Source: CADCVT01 sp035940955 (GTDB lineage Bacteria > Actinomycetota > Thermoleophilia > Solirubrobacterales > Solirubrobacteraceae). From it: a stretch of DNA of 64,000 nucleotides. The translations under genes were made by a program, and so were the position numbers. The notes under the pieces are model-generated. The model did no database searches. It worked only from the letters and a program-made list of their open reading frames with translations, and had not been told where the DNA came from. The number at the start of each line of letters is the position of its first letter. Within the stretch, counting starts at the first letter, position 1. Shown here piece after piece: positions 61,601 through 64,000 of the stretch. Location of the stretch: positions 1-64,000 of the forward strand of contig DASZEJ010000063.1 of NCBI GenBank assembly GCA_035940955.1, given 5' to 3'.

Positions 61601-64000
61601 TGTCGGTCAGCTCGCCGAGGGCGCTGTTGTCCTCGACCGTGTAGTCGAAGAAGTCCTCGTGGTCGCTGCAGCTCGAGCTCGCGGCCGGGTGGAAGGTGAA
61701 GTCGCCGTCGGACTCGATCGTCACGTCGCCGCCGTCGCTCGTGGGGAACGTGCCCGGCGTGACGGTGAGCGAGCCGGCGTCCGCGACGTCGGCGTCGGTG
61801 TCGCCGTCGAGGATGTCGCCGCTGATCGACTTCTTCGGGTGCGTGACGGAGGGCGCGCCGTCGTCGGCGTCGTTCGCCACGAGCGCCGTGTTGCCGATCG
61901 CGCTCTTCGCGGCGTCGAACGTCTCGTCGTCGGCGACCGGTGCGTCGTTGACCGGGTTGACGGTGATCGCGACGTTGTCGGTGTCGCTGAGCGTGCCGCC
62001 GGTGCCCGTGTTGCCCTGGTCGCTCGTCGTGAGCGAGAGCTGGGCCGAGCCGAAGTAGTTCTGGTCGCCGCGGAAGACCAGGCCGGTGAGCGCGGTGTTG
62101 ACCTCGGCGACCGTGCCGTCGAACGTCATCGTCGCGTCGCTCGTGCCGTCGCCGGCGGTGAACGTGAGGCCGGTCGTGCCGCCGAGCGTGACCACGCCGT
62201 TCGTGCCCGCCAGCGTGACCCGGACATCGTTCGATCCGGCGTCCACGTCGGCGACCGACAGCCCGTTGCCGTTGCCGCCCGAGAAGACGAGGTTCGTGTC
62301 CTCGTCGACCGACTGGGCGCCCGGCACCGTGTTGACCGGCGCGTCGTTGACCGCCGTGATCGACAGGGCGACGTTGTCCGTGTCGGTCTGCGCCCCCGGA
62401 GGACCGGTGTTGCCGAGGTCGTTCGAGGTGATCGTCAGCGTCTCGGAGCCCGTGTCGTTCGCCGCAGGCGCGTACGTCAGCGTCTGCAGCGCCGCGTTGG
62501 TCTCCGCGAGCGTGCCCTCGAAGGTCATCGTCGCATCGCCGGTGCCGGTGCCGGCGCAGGCGCCGCACGAGAAGTCCAGGCCGGTCGTGTCGATCGACAG
62601 CGTGCCGGTGGTCACGGTGAGCGTCGTGCGCACGTCGGCGCCGCCCGCGTCGGAGTCGCTGACCGAGATCGCGTTGCCGTTGCCGGTCGAGAACGCGAGC
62701 GTCGTGTCCTCGTCGAACGTCTGCGTGCCCGGGACGGTGTTCTCCGGCGGCGAGTTCGACGGGTTGATCTCGATCGCGATCGAGTCCGAGTCGGTGAGGC
62801 TGCCGCCGCTGCCGGTGTTGCCCTGGTCGTCGACGGTCGCGCTGAGCGTGTCGTCGACGTCGTAGTTGGCGTCGGGCGCGTACACCAGGCCGTCGAGCGC
62901 GGTGTTGACGTCCGCGACCGTGCCGGTGAACTTGAGCGTGCCGGAGCCGTCGCTGGTCGAGTCGACGAACGTGATGCCGCTCGTGCCGCCCAGCGTCAGC
63001 GTGCCGTGGGCGACGCCGAGCGTCATCTTCACGCCGCTCGCGCCAGCGTCGGCGTCGGCGACCGAGATGCCGTTGGAGTTCGCGGTCGAGAACGTCAGGG
63101 ACTGGTTCTCGTCCACGTCGACCGCCGTGTCGGCGAGCGTCAGCGAGGGGCCGTCGTTGACGGCGGACACGGTCAGGTTGACGACGTCGGTGTCGGTCTT
63201 CGCGCCGCCGGAGCCGTTGTGGCCGAGGTCGTCGGTGACCACGGTGATCGTCGCCGAGCCGCTGTAGTCGCCGTCCGGGGCGTACACGAGCCCGTCGAGG
63301 GCGCTCGTGACCTCGGCGGCGGTGCCGGTCAGCGTCAGGGTGCCGGTGCCGTCGCCGGTGACCGAGGTCAGCCCGGCGGTCGAGCCCGCCGTGAGCGTGC
63401 CGTGCGTGGCGGTCAGCTCGGTCTCGACGTCGTCGGCGCCGGAGTCCGGGTCGCTGACCGAGATCGCGTTGGAGCCGCCGGTCGAGAACGTGCGCGTCGT
63501 GTCCTCGTCGAAGGTCTGGGTGCCGGGAACCGAGTTGACCGGCGCGGAGTTGGCCTCCTGCACGTCGAAGGTGACCGAGTCCGAGTCGGTCAGCGCGCCG
63601 CCGCTGCCGGAGTGGCCGTCGTCGTCGACCGACGCGCTCAGCGTGTCGGCGCCGAAGTAGTCGGCGGCCGGCTCGTACGTGAGGTTCGTCATCGCCGCGT
63701 TGACCTCGGCGAGCGTGCCCGCGAAGGTCATCGCGCCCGTGCCGTCCGCGCCGCTGGTGAACGAGAGGCCGGTCGTGGTGGCCAGCGTGATCGTGCCGTG
63801 GTCGACGTCGAGCGTGACCACCACGTCGTCGCTGCCGGCGTCCACGTCGGCGACCGACAGGGTCAGCTGCGTCGAGTCGTTCTCGGCGACGGCGTGCGGG
63901 CTGGCGGGCACGGTGAGCGCCGGGGCGTCGTTGACGGCGTCGACCGTGATCCCCAGGTCGTCGCTGTCGGTCAGCGTGCCGCCCGAGCCGGTGTTCCCCT
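58692..64000 (-). CDS. Giant secreted repeat/beta-helix surface protein (5' partial)
   Basis: The frame is open to the right edge, so the N-terminus lies beyond the window; at least 1,768 residues are visible. The visible N-terminal part has five units of about 130 residues (61.9-64 kb) with VNDAP-type ends and DVDAG-type calcium-binding-like motifs, resembling cadherin/Ig-like adhesin repeats. A further Ig-like domain (about 61.57-61.93 kb) is followed by some 960 residues rich in G, T, S, N and V with short parallel-beta-helix turns (NNTRGVSLTRM, FANSVVNGSNGTNVNG, NNQIRQYNNYGIDM). The C-terminus (HDLRVRARQSTTVRLPGY ... GGYVGGAACAQ) looks like a defined end module. It heads the collar-trio cassette and is probably a surface or released fibre protein. 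Confidence 0.88.
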   Translation of the reverse strand, partial: GNTGSGGTLTDSDDLGITVDAVNDAPALTVPASPHAVAENDSTQLTLSVADVDAGSDDVVVTLDVDHGTITLATTTGLSFTSGADGTGAMTFAGTLAEVNAAMTNLTYEPAADYFGADTLSASVDDDGHSGSGGALTDSDSVTFDVQEANSAPVNSVPGTQTFDEDTTRTFSTGGSNAISVSDPDSGADDVETELTATHGTLTAGSTAGLTSVTGDGTGTLTLTGTAAEVTSALDGLVYAPDGDYSGSATITVVTDDLGHNGSGGAKTDTDVVNLTVSAVNDGPSLTLADTAVDVDENQSLTFSTANSNGISVADADAGASGVKMTLGVAHGTLTLGGTSGITFVDSTSDGSGTLKFTGTVADVNTALDGLVYAPDANYDVDDTLSATVDDQGNTGSGGSLTDSDSIAIEINPSNSPPENTVPGTQTFDEDTTLAFSTGNGNAISVSDSDAGGADVRTTLTVTTGTLSIDTTGLDFSCGACAGTGTGDATMTFEGTLAETNAALQTLTYAPAANDTGSETLTITSNDLGNTGPPGAQTDTDNVALSITAVNDAPVNTVPGAQSVDEDTNLVFSGGNGNGLSVADVDAGSNDVRVTLAGTNGVVTLGGTTGLTFTAGDGTSDATMTFDGTVAEVNTALTGLVFRGDQNYFGSAQLSLTTSDQGNTGTGGTLSDTDNVAITVNPVNDAPVADDETFDAAKSAIGNTALVANDADDGAPSVTHPKKSISGDILDGDTDADVADAGSLTVTPGTFPTSDGGDVTIESDGDFTFHPAASSSCSDHEDFFDYTVEDNSALGELTDTGRVTIAIAGCVWYVNNSSLGNSGTSRAPFDTLAQAETASGANHTVFVFDGDDTSVGYGGDGYQMNSGERLIGEHEGLQVDPDQGGALGTDTLHPANAGAHPTLTATAADVISLDDGNEIRGFVLDPSGTGGGIAGGTGDTGGGTIDDVSVVDNGTAGTQPALELDSTTGTFNVSNFVSNSPLGVKLHNTTTPANAVSAVFNPASQISVTATAGPALDVDGTSGVPVALGTSTFDDLTSSGSSTGGVDVTNATGTIGLGDGTGTDLSLTTTSGATPALRLQNAGTVTVDAAGTDNVSATGGPAVDVTATSGPTIDLDDADSTNSAGDGVNLDALGSGTFSAGSGSTIGGAAGIGFDLNGGTGSITFAGALNNGEGSTAEITGRTAGTVTLSGPISEAGDSDVSSGENGGITLSGNTGGSTVVSHATKTFNMGEDNAIAMTSSDGHTLTLSGGTLDVDTTSGNGVSATTSGTLNVTGTGNTIDTGSGRALNVTDTDVGPGAPLTFQRISANGAASGIQLSNTGSNDALTVAGAGGTCTNANTSGCSGGRIQDTTGADSDTSATPNGTGIVLNNTRGVSLTRMHLNDHANYGIRGSNVTNFTFANSVVNGSNGTNVNGDFNESSILFDNPTSGGAGLTGSASFTNSHVQGGLANNVWIKNESGTLNRATFDAMTIGTTNGDGIMVEGIGTSTNNVTVQNSTFTAAAGDLFQMIGSGSGGSDLDFTSNAMSNSHPSIATGGGGVTITGGAGTGGHFDVDITGTNTFRDSHTHALTLQKSAGAGSMNATVTGAQIGLAGTANSGSLEGSGIAFHVQSNGVNPVNATATISNNQIRQYNNYGIDMQAGTGVGGSGNVNLTVTGNTIANPGTNGAIGNIFQGIHLNSGVVASDSYLTCALISGNTASNSGRNGGHDLRVRARQSTTVRLPGYAGGATDTTAVANYLLAQNTAVTASASTPDPGSGGYVGGAACAQ
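61934..64000 (-). repeat. Tandem ~130-residue VNDAP/cadherin-like repeats in the giant protein
   Basis: Repeat starts (FDEDTT- or VDEN-like motif) fall near 63886, 63515, 63122, 62720 and 62312, spaced 371-408 bases. Each has a D-x-D-x-G segment, a TLxGTxAEVNxAL helix-like stretch, L(V/T)YAP, and a DxGNTGxGG loop before the next unit. The unit at 62720 uniquely carries two cysteines (SCGAC). Confidence 0.8.

Noticed and set aside
58669..62568. Long Arg/His-rich frames and plus-strand Pro/Val/Ser-rich frames across the giant gene
   Set aside because: They are alternate-frame and antisense readings of repetitive Gly/Thr/Ser codons with no conserved motifs.
61934..64000. Possible CRISPR array or DNA-level tandem repeat
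   Set aside because: The periodicity (about 370-410 bases) is protein-level and the nucleotide identity between units is low; there are no short identical repeats with unique spacers.

Overview
The window is very GC-rich chromosomal DNA with short intergenic gaps, many GTG starts and frequent 1- or 4-base gene overlaps. Gene content (SigF/FliA-type sigma factor, PknB-like kinase, GltB-like FMN protein, F420/Ddn-like protein, Arg-rich secreted proteins) and codon use suggest an actinobacterial lineage, most likely Thermoleophilia/Solirubrobacterales (Conexibacter/Solirubrobacter-like). That placement is inferred from style and content; there is no rRNA here to settle it.

Layout. 1-5.3 kb: end of a TldE/PmbA-like gene coupled to a P1-family peptidase, secG, and a leftward cytochrome c maturation block (ccmE, ccmF, small CcmI-like protein). 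5.4-6.4 kb: three small genes ending in a thiamine-binding-like protein. 6.4-8.6 kb: an accessory island with a coupled three-gene leftward operon beside tRNA-Gly(CCC). 8.7-10.4 kb: the other half of the cytochrome c maturation set (ccmG-like, ccmH, ccdA). 10.4-19.6 kb: ChaB operon, rlmH, M48 protease, metallophosphoesterase, lipoprotein, Ser/Thr kinase, diguanylate cyclase, SDR, tgt and hsp20. 19.8-21.9 kb: a MarR regulator divergent from an MhqO-like dioxygenase and MhqD-like esterase, which looks like a quinone/electrophile-response locus. 21.9-27 kb: a two-gene operon for a nine-Cys protein, a transketolase/PDH-E1-like enzyme, a secreted glycosidase-like protein and a GST. 27-31.4 kb: glycolytic operon gap-pgk-tpiA-gpmI. 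31.4-36.3 kb: VOC protein, RapZ, patatin with acyltransferase, and a secreted BNR (sialidase-like) protein. 36.3-44.6 kb: uvrC and recQ head to head, alpha/beta hydrolase, a KAP NTPase of different base composition, and a molybdopterin oxidoreductase. 44.6-56.6 kb: sigma factor, small membrane proteins, gabT divergent from an agmatinase-family enzyme (probably guanidinobutyrase), GltB-like protein, MMPL exporter, EamA transporter, MocR regulator, greA and a DUF6916 protein. 56.6-64 kb: a leftward cassette made of a giant secreted repeat/beta-helix protein (N-terminus beyond the window), three tandem phage-tail-collar (MdpB-like) proteins and a GNAT acetyltransferase.

Two window-wide signals stand out. 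First, at least fifteen genes have a TANNNT hexamer exactly 6-8 bases before the start codon and no Shine-Dalgarno sequence, which points to widespread leaderless transcription; a minority (hsp20, gap, the BNR gene, rlmH) carry strong Shine-Dalgarno sites instead. Second, many convergent pairs overlap at their 3' ends or share a single hairpin terminator.

Most interesting candidates: the collar-trio plus giant beta-helix cassette (a possible uncharacterised surface-fibre system), the cysteine-type CcmE coexisting with a CcmH, the tRNA-linked three-gene accessory operon, the nine-Cys protein operon with a CRP-like palindrome, and the lone KAP NTPase.
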